Assembly: GCA_902613655.1 (NCBI GenBank)
Contig: CACMHR010000004.1
Location: 1-64,000, forward strand
Length of the DNA stretch: 64,000 nt
From: Anoxypelagibacter sp902613655
GTDB taxonomy: Bacteria; Pseudomonadota; Alphaproteobacteria; Pelagibacterales; Pelagibacteraceae
Reading direction: 5' to 3'
Shown here: positions 8,542 to 15,800 of the stretch, piece after piece
Position numbering within the stretch: position 1 is the stretch's first letter
Layout: the number at the start of each line of letters is the position of its first letter
Program-made: the position numbers and the translations under genes
The notes under the pieces: generated by a model
Told to the model about the DNA's origin: nothing
The model's input: only the letters and a program-made list of their open reading frames with translations
Databases searched by the model: none

Positions 8542-9546
8542 ATGTGGAGAAGTTTTTTTACTGAAAGAAGATGGCTTTTGTGGTCATGGGGTGGAGCCTT
8601 TTTTATATTTTTATCACTTTTATCCCAAACCTGGATAGATGTTAAAATTAATGAGTGGTATAAAGGATTTTACGACTTACTTCAGAAAGCTACTGAAAGA
8701 GATATCTCTGAGTTTTATGATGGGATTATCTTATTTATGAAATTAGCTATTCCATATGTAATAATTTACACAATTACAAACTACTTTACTAGACTTTGGG
8801 CTTTTAGATGGAGAGAGGCAATGACTTTCTCTTATATGCCTTATTGGAAAAAGGTTGATGCCAAAGTTGAGGGAGCATCTCAAAGAATTCAGGAAGATTG
8901 CATGAATTTTGCTAAAATTGTTGAAAGTTTAGGATTGCAAGTTGTAAGAGCAATAATGCTACTGATAGCTTTTATACCAATATTATGGGGTCTATCATCC
9001 AATGTTGTTATTCCTTTTTTTAAAGATATTTCCGGTTCCTTAGTTTGGGTATCATTAACTGCAAGTTTGGGTGGTTTAGTTATTAGTTGGTTGGTTGGTA
9101 TAAAATTACCAGGTTTAGAATACAATAATCAAAAAGTGGAAGCAGCATTTAGAAAAGAACTGGTTTATGGAGAAGACGATAGAGCAAATTATGCAAAACC
9201 TCCAACAATTTTAGAGCTTTTTTCTGGAATAAAATTTAATTATCACAGACTTTTTTTACATTATGGTTATTTTGACTTATGGTTAATAATGTACAATCAA
9301 ACAATGATAATAGTTCCATACTTACTTATGGGGCCAGGTTTATTTACTGGTGCTATGACTTTGGGTGTTTTAATACAAACATCAAGTGCTTTCAGAGAAG
9401 TTCAAAGTAGTTTTTCATTATTTTTACAAAATTGGACTCGTATAACTGAGCTAAGGTCAATTTATAAACGTTTGAATGAATTTGAAAAAGCAATAAATTT
9501 TAACAAACCCTTGAGAAAAGTAAAAAAATCTGATGTAAGAGTTTAA
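8542..9546 (+). CDS. SbmA/BacA-like inner-membrane transporter
   Basis: A 334-residue integral membrane protein whose hydrophobic segments match the membrane domain of the SbmA/BacA peptide-uptake family. It has an N-terminal helix after WRSFFTERRWLLWSWGG, the conserved INEWYKGFYDLLQKA loop, FRWREAMTFSYMPYW, RIQEDCMNFA, and a C-terminal SSFSLFLQNWTRITELRSIYKRL. Family members are proton-driven dimers importing proline-rich peptides and related compounds; they lack the ATPase domain of ABCD/YddA relatives, as here. It starts one base after the preceding stop codon and its stop overlaps the next ATG (TAATG). The substrate is not predictable. Confidence 0.85.
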   Translation: MWRSFFTERRWLLWSWGGAFFIFLSLLSQTWIDVKINEWYKGFYDLLQKATERDISEFYDGIILFMKLAIPYVIIYTITNYFTRLWAFRWREAMTFSYMPYWKKVDAKVEGASQRIQEDCMNFAKIVESLGLQVVRAIMLLIAFIPILWGLSSNVVIPFFKDISGSLVWVSLTASLGGLVISWLVGIKLPGLEYNNQKVEAAFRKELVYGEDDRANYAKPPTILELFSGIKFNYHRLFLHYGYFDLWLIMYNQTMIIVPYLLMGPGLFTGAMTLGVLIQTSSAFREVQSSFSLFLQNWTRITELRSIYKRLNEFEKAINFNKPLRKVKKSDVRV

Positions 9547-10445
9547 TGGAACTCTACCTCAAATTAATAGACGTACTTTTTCCGGTTTTTTTTATCATTG
9601 GTATTGGTTACTATATAGGTAAAAAAGATTCTAAATTTAATACCAAATTTATTACAAATTTTGCTGGAACTATTGGTACTCCAGCAATGATATTTTACAC
9701 AATCACAACAACTGGTGTTACCTTAGAAATATTTACTGAATATTTTTTATACGCTGTAATTATTTTGGGAATATTTGCCGCTATTGGTTTTGTATTTTTA
9801 CTTCTTCTTAAAAAAGATCCAATAACTGAACTTCCCCCAATGTTTTTGCCAAATACTGGTAACATGGGAGTTCCTATTTGTTTATTTGCTTACGGAACAG
9901 CTGGGTTAGGAGTAGCCTCAGCTATTGCATCAGTAATTATATTATTACATTTTACTATTGGCATATTTCTAGCAAGTAAAAAATTCTCAATTATGATTTT
10001 AGTTAAGAATGGTCCAATATACGGAATCTTAGTATCTATTATATTTCTTTTTTTTGAATGGGATGTTCCAGGTTATTTAGAAAATACAACTTTTTTACTT
10101 ACTTACACCACTATATTTTTAGTTCTAATGGCTTTAGGTGTAGCCCTTACCAGATTAAAAGTAGTTTCCTGGACACATGCTGTAATACTTGGTGCAGTAA
10201 GAGTTATTCTTGGACCAATAATCGGTTTCGCTGCAATTAAATTTCTAAATTTAGATGGCTTCATGGCCGGTGTTCTATTAATTCAATGTGCTATGCCTAG
10301 CGCTGTTCTTACTTATTTAGTTGGTTCTATGTATTCTAAGAAGAGGGCAGTAGATAATATAGCGAGCGTGATAGTATCATCGACTTTAATGTCTTTTATT
10401 ACTATTCCTATAGTAGTTTATATCGCTCTAAGGTTCTTTAATTAA
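9546..10445 (+). CDS. AEC-family transporter (auxin efflux carrier type)
   Basis: A 299-residue, almost wholly hydrophobic protein with about ten membrane segments in two halves. Typical AEC features are an N-terminal LIDVLFPVFFIIGIGYYIG, the loop PPMFLPNTGNMGVPICLFAYG in the middle, and a C-terminal half with AMPSAVLTYLVGSMY. Bacterial AEC proteins export or import small carboxylates such as malate. It overlaps the transporter gene upstream by one base and is the last gene of the + strand run; a 413-bp gap follows. The substrate is unknown. Confidence 0.85.
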   Translation: MELYLKLIDVLFPVFFIIGIGYYIGKKDSKFNTKFITNFAGTIGTPAMIFYTITTTGVTLEIFTEYFLYAVIILGIFAAIGFVFLLLLKKDPITELPPMFLPNTGNMGVPICLFAYGTAGLGVASAIASVIILLHFTIGIFLASKKFSIMILVKNGPIYGILVSIIFLFFEWDVPGYLENTTFLLTYTTIFLVLMALGVALTRLKVVSWTHAVILGAVRVILGPIIGFAAIKFLNLDGFMAGVLLIQCAMPSAVLTYLVGSMYSKKRAVDNIASVIVSSTLMSFITIPIVVYIALRFFN

Positions 10446-10858
10446 GTAATAATAGCTGTCCTATATATTAAAGTTTTACTTTAAGTATTAGATGTATACT
10501 ATTGTTTTAATTGAATAATATTATAATATGTAAAATTGATAATAAATATAGTTTTAAAACCCATATTTATGACAATTTTTATTCGGTTAATGCTCAAATC
10601 TAAAAAAAATCAGTAAATAGAAGGTTTTTGTAGAATATTTACACAAAAAATTCAGAAAAATTAAAGTTTTGTATGTTTTAAAGAAGCTTTTACCGAAAGT
10701 TAATTTTAAGCAATGCAGTATTGGAATATAGCATTTAATGGGCCATATATAGGCCTATTTTGAGTGTTTGTCCTTATAGGCTAGAATATACCGCATAAAA
10801 CCTTAATTATTAGATAAATACATCCTCAGATTGCAAAAAACGTTGGTATTACTTACTT
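10446..10858. other. 413-bp convergent intergenic region without a gene
   Basis: This is the only gap above 300 bases in the window. It lies between two genes that converge on it, so no promoter is required here. No open frame longer than about 15 codons with an ATG was found in the parts read. It contains the 10468-10484 hairpin, a 10-bp palindrome ATAGGCCTAT (10749-10758), and a repeat of TATAGGC (10748-10754 and 10775-10781). The stretch from about 10690 to 10800 looks less A+T-rich than its surroundings. A decayed gene, a small RNA or an insertion scar are all possible. Confidence 0.6.
10468..10484 (+). terminator. possible weak hairpin after the AEC gene
   Basis: A perfect 7-bp inverted repeat, TTAAAGT-TTT-ACTTTAA, lies 23 bases after the stop codon of the AEC gene. 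It could end the long + strand transcript. It has almost no G/C and no run of T follows, so it is a poor intrinsic terminator and may be chance in such A+T-rich DNA. Confidence 0.25.
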
Positions 10859-11134
10859 CTAGAGTAAAAAACCCTCCTTTTTGAGCAGTTTTTTCTTAGT
10901 TTTTATACCTCCTAAACCTGAGTATCCACCTAGGGATCCATTAGATTTTATAACTCTATGACAGGGTATTCTAGGTGCGTAGGGGTTTTTACCGACTGCA
11001 TTGCCAACAGCTCTAGCTGAGTAGGGGCTATTTATTGCTATTGCCACCTGTTTATAGGTTTTTACACTGCCTTTGGGAATTTTAAGCAGATATTTCCAAA
11101 CTTTAATTTGAAATTTAGTTCCTTTTAGCCTCAT
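10859..11134 (-). CDS. MGMT-type methylated-DNA-protein cysteine methyltransferase, C-terminal domain only
   Basis: From the ATG at 11134 the protein has 91 residues and corresponds to the catalytic DNA-binding domain of O6-alkylguanine-DNA alkyltransferases. It shows GTKFQIKVWKYLLKIPKGSV, the arginine finger region SARAVGNAVGKNP, the active-site motif IPCHRVI and GGYSGLGGIKTKKKLL. The reactive cysteine of PCHR is present, so it is not an alkyltransferase-like protein with PWHR. The N-terminal domain of full-length Ogt or MGMT is missing. An in-frame upstream start at 11176 exists but would lengthen the overlap with the preceding cupin-like gene from 20 to 62 bases. It probably repairs O6-alkylguanine. 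Confidence 0.85.
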   Translation of the reverse strand: MRLKGTKFQIKVWKYLLKIPKGSVKTYKQVAIAINSPYSARAVGNAVGKNPYAPRIPCHRVIKSNGSLGGYSGLGGIKTKKKLLKKEGFLL

Positions 11135-11516
11135 TTTGATATTTTGAGCTTGTTTTACTAGAGTGGTGGGGACCAACTAACATGATTGTCCATGCTGGAT
11201 TGTTATCTTTAAGTTTAAGACTGTGTTTATCAGTGTTTTTTCTAAAACCGATGTAGCCCGGGCCTCTCCAGAAAGTCCCTTTATCATTAGTTTCCCAATA
11301 ACCACCCCTTAAAATTATTGTTATATAGGACCAATAATGATCATGTAAATCTCCTCTGTCTCCCTTGAGGATTTTATGAACCAATATATTAAACGGAAAC
11401 CACTTAGGCCTTTTACGAAATAACAAGTAATACCTTATCATAAAAGGCTCTGCTTTATCGTAATCTGGCCAACTTGGACCTCTATCTAAAATAACTCTTT
11501 TCCTATTTTCAAACAT
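11115..11516 (-). CDS. cupin-like protein of unknown function
   Basis: A 133-residue protein that resembles a single cupin barrel: a histidine cluster HDHYWSYITIILRGGYWE, an aromatic FWRGPGYIGFRK segment and a later HSLKLK histidine. These could bind a metal, but I do not recognise a named family. The basic N-terminal region (ENRKRVILDRGP, FRKRPKW) is not a signal peptide. It lies downstream of a tiny membrane-protein gene (3-base gap) and overlaps the alkyltransferase gene, so the three minus-strand genes probably form an operon. Function unknown. Confidence 0.75.
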   Translation of the reverse strand: MFENRKRVILDRGPSWPDYDKAEPFMIRYYLLFRKRPKWFPFNILVHKILKGDRGDLHDHYWSYITIILRGGYWETNDKGTFWRGPGYIGFRKNTDKHSLKLKDNNPAWTIMLVGPHHSSKTSSKYQNEAKRN

Positions 11517-11519
11517 AAA

Positions 11520-11684
11520 CTAATCAATTAATAGGGCTATTATTAATAGAATTCCGACTATTGAAACGCCCACACCAGTTATTAGTGTTAGATTTTTGCT
11601 TTTATTCTTAAGTTTTTCCCAACGGTACATAAAATAAAAAGCTATAATTGGAATTGATAGACCTAAAATAATATATTTTATCAT
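11520..11684 (-). CDS. small two-helix membrane protein (54 aa)
   Basis: Read on the minus strand from the ATG at 11684-11682 to the TAG at 11522-11520. The product is 54 residues: a first hydrophobic helix (MIKYIILGLSIPIIAFYFMY), a basic loop (RWEKLKNKSKNL) and a second hydrophobic helix (LITGVGVSIVGILLIIALLI). The positive loop suggests both termini face the periplasm. It ends three bases before the cupin-like gene start, which supports its being a real first gene of that operon. Small DUF6111-like membrane proteins of alphaproteobacteria look broadly similar, but I cannot assign the family. Confidence 0.6.
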   Translation of the reverse strand: MIKYIILGLSIPIIAFYFMYRWEKLKNKSKNLTLITGVGVSIVGILLIIALLID

Positions 11685-11717
11685 TTTGAAATTTATATAA
11701 TTAAGCTTTTATAGTTG

Positions 11718-11746
11718 TTGACATATAAAATCATTTAATATATTAC
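11718..11746 (+). promoter_or_regulatory. candidate promoter of the tyrosine recombinase gene
   Basis: A perfect -35 hexamer TTGACA (11718-11723) is followed by a 17-base spacer and TATTAC (11741-11746), a 4/6 match to the -10 consensus. Transcription would begin near 11753, leaving a leader of about 25 bases before the ATG at 11779. The -10 element coincides with the first bases of the inverted repeat at 11741-11777. Confidence 0.5.
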
Positions 11747-11777
11747 TAATGATAATTAATTGTTATCAATAGTAATA
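11741..11777. repeat. 15-bp inverted repeat with 7-bp centre upstream of the recombinase gene
   Basis: The left arm TATTACTAATGATAA (11741-11755) and right arm TTATCAATAGTAATA (11763-11777) are inverted copies with a single mismatch, separated by TTAATTG. Two inverted arms of 11-15 bp around a 6-8 bp centre is the layout of core sites for tyrosine recombinases (for example 13-8-13 in lox). The right arm ends one base before the recombinase start codon and the left arm covers its candidate -10 box. It may be the recombinase's own site, an autoregulatory operator, or both. Confidence 0.6.
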
Positions 11778-11778
11778 T

Positions 11779-12735
11779 ATGAATGAATTAGTTACAGATC
11801 TAAAAACGTTACATGAGGAAACTCTAAATAACCTTAAAAGCTCAAAAGCTAACAATACTATTAGAGCATATAAATCAGATTTTAAGGACTTTGGATCGTT
11901 TTGTGCCAAACACGGTTTTAATTCATTACCAACAGAACCTAAAATAGTCGCTTTATATCTTACTTATTTGTCTGGTAAGGATGCTAAAATCAGCACATTA
12001 AGGCGTAGATTGGTATCAATAAGCATGATTCATAAGCATAAAGGCCATTATCTAGATACAAAACATCCGATAATTATAGAAAACTTAATGGGTATAAAAC
12101 GCACAAAAGGAAGCATTCAAAGAGGTAAAAAACCAATATTAATCAATCATTTAAAAGCAATAATTAAAGTAATAAACGAAGATAAAATAGAGGAAATTAC
12201 AAAGATAAGGGACAAAACAATCTTACTCACTGGGTTTGGTGGAGGCTTTAGAAGAACAGAGTTAATATCGATCGACTATGAAGACCTTGAATTTGTGCCT
12301 GAAGGCCTGAAAATTACACTTAGAAGATCAAAAACTGATCAATTTGGAGAAGGTATGGTAAAAGGGCTCCCCTACTTTTCAAACAAAGATTACTGTCCAG
12401 TTTCTAATATGAAAGAATGGTTAAAATTATCAAAAATAAAAGAAGGTCCAATATTTAGAAGATTTGCAAAAGGAAGCAATCTAACTTCACATAGACTGAC
12501 CGATCAGTCAGTAGTCTTGATAATTAAAAAATATTTAAATATCGCAGGAATTGATAACAAGAATTACTCAGGACATAGTTTAAGATCAGGATTTGCTACA
12601 GTATCAGCGGAATCAGGAGCAGATGAAAGAAGTATAATGGCTATGACAGGTCATAAAACAACTCAAATGGTCAGAAGATACATTAAGGAAGCAAATATAT
12701 TTAAAAATAATGCTCTTAATAAAATTAAACTATAG
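11779..12735 (+). CDS. tyrosine recombinase (phage-integrase family)
   Basis: A 318-residue site-specific recombinase. The N-terminal part (about residues 1-105) matches a SAM-like core-binding domain (NTIRAYKSDFKDFGSFCAKH). The catalytic domain has the full set: Arg158 in GGFRRTEL, Lys185 in RSKTDQFG, His266 and Arg269 in GHSLRSGF, His292 in TGHKT and nucleophile Tyr301 in VRRYIKEA. All residues needed for activity are present. It is not next to a tRNA, phage genes or an excisionase. It differs in context from housekeeping XerC/XerD, whose genes are elsewhere. A promoter and inverted repeat lie directly upstream, and its last 11 bases overlap the convergent fucosyltransferase gene. Confidence 0.92.
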   Translation: MNELVTDLKTLHEETLNNLKSSKANNTIRAYKSDFKDFGSFCAKHGFNSLPTEPKIVALYLTYLSGKDAKISTLRRRLVSISMIHKHKGHYLDTKHPIIIENLMGIKRTKGSIQRGKKPILINHLKAIIKVINEDKIEEITKIRDKTILLTGFGGGFRRTELISIDYEDLEFVPEGLKITLRRSKTDQFGEGMVKGLPYFSNKDYCPVSNMKEWLKLSKIKEGPIFRRFAKGSNLTSHRLTDQSVVLIIKKYLNIAGIDNKNYSGHSLRSGFATVSAESGADERSIMAMTGHKTTQMVRRYIKEANIFKNNALNKIKL

Positions 12736-13639
12736 TCCAGTCATCTGGCCAAAAATCTCTATTATTTAAGTTAAAATTAGTAAAATGTTTATGAGAAGGT
12801 CTTATTACCAAACTCTTTTTTGAATAACCCAACCAAGCACCCCACCAATTGAAAGACGAAGGAATAACTATATGGTGTTTTGATTGAGACATTAAATAAA
12901 GATCGTTGTCGATCTTATTAGTTGAAACAAATTTGAAGTTATTTTTCGGAAAAAAACTATCTAAATTTTTAAAATCATTAGACCATAGAAAAAATTTTGG
13001 GTTATTAATCTTAGATTTAATTATTTCTATTGATTTATTAATATACTCTATTTGATCTTTAGTAAAAATAGTCGAATTTTTTTCATCGTCAGGAGTAATA
13101 TCTCTTTTTCTTTCAGAAAAACGGTTCTGTCTAATACAAATCGAAACAGACTCCGTACTTTTTATATCTTTTAAAATACTGTTATTTGCAAAATGAGTTA
13201 AATTTTTAAATGTAAATTCATTTTTAATGTCATCAGAAAACATATTGAAATACTTTTCAGTTTCAAAATGTCCTTCTAGAAATAAAGGATCATTGTAATT
13301 ACCTTTTCTTATATTTTTATCAAAAGAAGTTGATTTATTAATATCTCTTGGTTCAATATAAAAATTTTTTTTAATTTTAACTTTGTCTAAATATTTTAAG
13401 CTTTTTCTTTTTATATAACCTATAGATCCTAAAAACATAAAGTTAGATGGAGCTTTTTGAGCACTTATATTAAATTTGTCCAAATCAAATTTATGAATAT
13501 TTCGTTTATCAGAGTATGCTGTTTCATTATCAATAAATAATTCTCTATTTAACATTTTAGACAAAGCAAAAGCTGATGCGTACATAAACATCTGGTTTCC
13601 AAGATTATTAGACAGTCTAAGTATGAGCTTTTTTGTCAT
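12725..13639 (-). CDS. GT11-family alpha-1,2-fucosyltransferase-like glycosyltransferase
   Basis: A 304-residue glycosyltransferase with GT11 hallmarks: an N-terminal LSNNLGNQMFMYASAFALSK, the mid-protein LEGHFETEKYF, the donor-binding SVSICIRQNRF (HxRRxD-like in other members but altered here), and the C-terminal IPSSFNWWGAWLGY with PDDWTIV. GT11 enzymes transfer fucose from GDP-fucose to galactose-type acceptors on surface glycans. The gene overlaps the upstream GT9-like gene by four bases, so both are expressed together. GDP-mannose, precursor of GDP-fucose, could come from the ManC encoded at 49910-51130; gmd and fcl are not in the window. Confidence 0.85.
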   Translation of the reverse strand: MTKKLILRLSNNLGNQMFMYASAFALSKMLNRELFIDNETAYSDKRNIHKFDLDKFNISAQKAPSNFMFLGSIGYIKRKSLKYLDKVKIKKNFYIEPRDINKSTSFDKNIRKGNYNDPLFLEGHFETEKYFNMFSDDIKNEFTFKNLTHFANNSILKDIKSTESVSICIRQNRFSERKRDITPDDEKNSTIFTKDQIEYINKSIEIIKSKINNPKFFLWSNDFKNLDSFFPKNNFKFVSTNKIDNDLYLMSQSKHHIVIPSSFNWWGAWLGYSKKSLVIRPSHKHFTNFNLNNRDFWPDDWTIV

Positions 13640-14667
13640 TTTTCTAATGAAAATCTAATTTTTTTAAGAGTTTTATATATATTTTTTCTAGGAATTGTAA
13701 AATCATAACCGGAATAACTAGGTTTAAACTCATAAAAAGAATTTCTATAATTTCTATAATCATCCCAGTTATTAATACTACAGTGAAATAAATCTAAAAC
13801 TTTTTGGTGATTTATTGAGGCAATATTTGTCATCATTCCATGAAAAGCTATAACTTTTTTTGAATTCTTGATAACATTATATAAATCTTCACCATCTATA
13901 TTATCAAAAAAAAGTACTTTATTGTAATTGTCTACAAATTTAGAGGTTTTAAAATCATAAGAATTAAAATTATCCTTGAAAATTTTAGTATTCTTATCTA
14001 ATTCAATGTCTTTTGTTACTACTAAAGAATTTGAATATTTAAGAATTTCATTAAACAGTAATTTAATGTCTTCGATCCCCCACCCTAACTCATCAAGAAT
14101 TTTACGTTTAGCATGAAAATACATATAATCTTTTGGTAAATTTCTTTTTAATTTGTCACTAAAATTGGTTTTAATTTTAATTTTACTAATGATTTCGTTT
14201 GTATTTTTAGTGAGTTCATTCTGTATTTCAGCGGTAGATTTTCTTTTAAAAATTGCTGATCTATCGTTTATCACATATTTAAACAAAAATTTTCTTAAGA
14301 ATAATGACGGTCTTTTATAACCCCCAACATTTTCAACACATAAAGCATAAAACTTTGTTCTAAAAAAAAATAATGGAAGATAATAATAAAAATTTTTAGG
14401 TGAAAGTATATAAACTCTATCAACTTTATTAATCAAAAAAAATAAGAATAGGTTTAATTTCTCTAAAACTGTTAAGTTATAATTGATTACCCTTGTATTT
14501 ACTTTCGAATTTTTAAATAAAAAATCAAATTTTTTACTTAATTTCGATACAAATATAGTAATTTTATTAAAATCATTATTATTGGTAACATTATAAATAC
14601 TTTTTAAACTATGTACCAGATCTCCAACTGCGTCATTTTTAAGAATTACTACGTGTTTTGTTGACAT
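13636..14667 (-). CDS. GT9-like (heptosyltransferase-type) glycosyltransferase
   Basis: A 343-residue protein whose N-terminus (KHVVILKNDAVGDLVHSLKSIYNV) resembles the GT9 heptosyltransferase opening, where a D-x-GD segment contacts the acceptor. A C-terminal VIKNSKKVIAFHGMMTNIASI recalls the donor-site histidine loop of the same family. The middle is divergent and rich in Lys, Asn and Phe. It probably adds a sugar to lipopolysaccharide core or a related glycan at the inner face of the membrane. It overlaps the GT11 gene downstream by 4 bases and the GIY-YIG gene upstream by 29 bases. Confidence 0.65.
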   Translation of the reverse strand: MSTKHVVILKNDAVGDLVHSLKSIYNVTNNNDFNKITIFVSKLSKKFDFLFKNSKVNTRVINYNLTVLEKLNLFLFFLINKVDRVYILSPKNFYYYLPLFFFRTKFYALCVENVGGYKRPSLFLRKFLFKYVINDRSAIFKRKSTAEIQNELTKNTNEIISKIKIKTNFSDKLKRNLPKDYMYFHAKRKILDELGWGIEDIKLLFNEILKYSNSLVVTKDIELDKNTKIFKDNFNSYDFKTSKFVDNYNKVLFFDNIDGEDLYNVIKNSKKVIAFHGMMTNIASINHQKVLDLFHCSINNWDDYRNYRNSFYEFKPSYSGYDFTIPRKNIYKTLKKIRFSLEK

Positions 14668-14908
14668 ATTTATTTTTTATTTTATTTCGTAATATCTTAT
14701 TATTTTTAAAAAAATACTCATACTTTAAAGCAAGTTTTTTTTTGTTGAATTTTTTTTTATAAATTAATTTCCAATAACGACCCCTTGTACTTTTAGCTCC
14801 CTTATTTGTATTATGTTTTGTAACTCTCTGCTTTAAGTTATTTGTGTAACCAACATAGGTTTTAAATTTCCCTTTTCTTTCACTTATAATTAAATATACG
14901 TAAAACAA
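14639..14908 (-). CDS. GIY-YIG domain nuclease-like protein
   Basis: An 89-residue stand-alone GIY-YIG domain. It shows FYVYLIISE (GIY equivalent), KTYVGYTNNLKQRVTKHN (YIG motif plus catalytic arginine), GAKSTRGRYWKLIY and the metal-binding glutamate in LKYEYFFK. This is the small UPF0213/YhbQ-like subgroup related to the SLX1 nuclease domain. The biological role of these single-domain proteins is poorly defined; DNA repair or processing is likely. It sits between GT2 and GT9-like genes on the same strand, 11 bases after the GT2 gene and overlapping the GT9-like gene by 29 bases, an unexpected place for a nuclease. Confidence 0.85.
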   Translation of the reverse strand: MFYVYLIISERKGKFKTYVGYTNNLKQRVTKHNTNKGAKSTRGRYWKLIYKKKFNKKKLALKYEYFFKNNKILRNKIKNKYVNKTRSNS

Positions 14909-14919
14909 TTTATTTTGCT

Positions 14920-15786
14920 CTAAACATAATCTGATTTTTTTTTAACAAAACCAACAAATTCCTTATTAATATGATTTATGCAAATTCTAAAACCGACATA
15001 AATTAAAGAAAATCTAAATTTAATTATATCTTTAAATGCATTTCTAAAAAAACCCTTTAAATGTCTTATAGATCTTTGAACAAATCTCATAAAAGTTGGT
15101 TTTTTTAATCCGGCACCATAAATATAACCTCTTCTCGATGCATCAGCTAATGACCTTAAACTGTCATTCCTTAAATGATAACATTTAGCTTTTGAACTAT
15201 AACTAATTTTAAAATTTTCACTTATTAGCTTTTGGCAAAAATTAGAATCCTCCCCATTAGTTTTATATTGAATTTCATAACCACCTACTTTTTTCCATGC
15301 CTTTTTTGATAAAAGCGTATTAGATCCCGAAAGAGGTTTCCCAAGATCTTCAATATCATGATCACCATAAGAATTCTGTGTAGCGTGAATGTGTCTCCAC
15401 ATGTTGTATATATTTTCATTCTTTAATTTTTCTATCAATTTGCAGCCAGTCATTGAACTATTAAAATTATTTATTGTTTCATTTAAATCTTTTAACCAAG
15501 TTTTAGAGACTTCTACATCTGAGTCTATTGACGCTATTAAATTACTCGAACCATTATTCATACCAACGTTTCTACAGTACGCTAAGCCTTCATTTTTATT
15601 ATTAGTAATTACTTTGATCTGTTCCTTATATTTATTTAATATTTTCAATGTATTATCTGTTGATCCATCATTAATTACAATTATTTCACTTGGTCCAGGA
15701 TCTAAATTTAATGCGCTTTTTAAAACACTTTCAATTGTACTTTCACCGTTGTATACAGGTATATAAAGGGAAATATCTAATTTCAT
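14920..15786 (-). CDS. family 2 glycosyltransferase
   Basis: A 288-residue GT2 enzyme of GT-A fold: ISLYIPVYNGESTIESVLKS at the start, the NDGSTDNT nucleotide-binding segment, ASIDSDVEV (the DxD-type metal site) and GEDSNFCQKL (the ED acceptor-site motif). It transfers a sugar from a nucleotide donor during surface polysaccharide or lipopolysaccharide synthesis. No membrane helix is obvious apart from a weakly hydrophobic C-terminal stretch. It is the first gene of the minus-strand glycosyltransferase run, starting only 14 bases from the divergent nhaA start codon. Confidence 0.9.
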   Translation of the reverse strand: MKLDISLYIPVYNGESTIESVLKSALNLDPGPSEIIVINDGSTDNTLKILNKYKEQIKVITNNKNEGLAYCRNVGMNNGSSNLIASIDSDVEVSKTWLKDLNETINNFNSSMTGCKLIEKLKNENIYNMWRHIHATQNSYGDHDIEDLGKPLSGSNTLLSKKAWKKVGGYEIQYKTNGEDSNFCQKLISENFKISYSSKAKCYHLRNDSLRSLADASRRGYIYGAGLKKPTFMRFVQRSIRHLKGFFRNAFKDIIKFRFSLIYVGFRICINHINKEFVGFVKKKSDYV

Positions 15787-15800
15787 AAACGATTTTTAAG

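Noticed and set aside
15389..15766. 125-residue open frame antisense to the GT2 gene
   Set aside because: The sense frame has all GT2 motifs; the antisense frame matches nothing.
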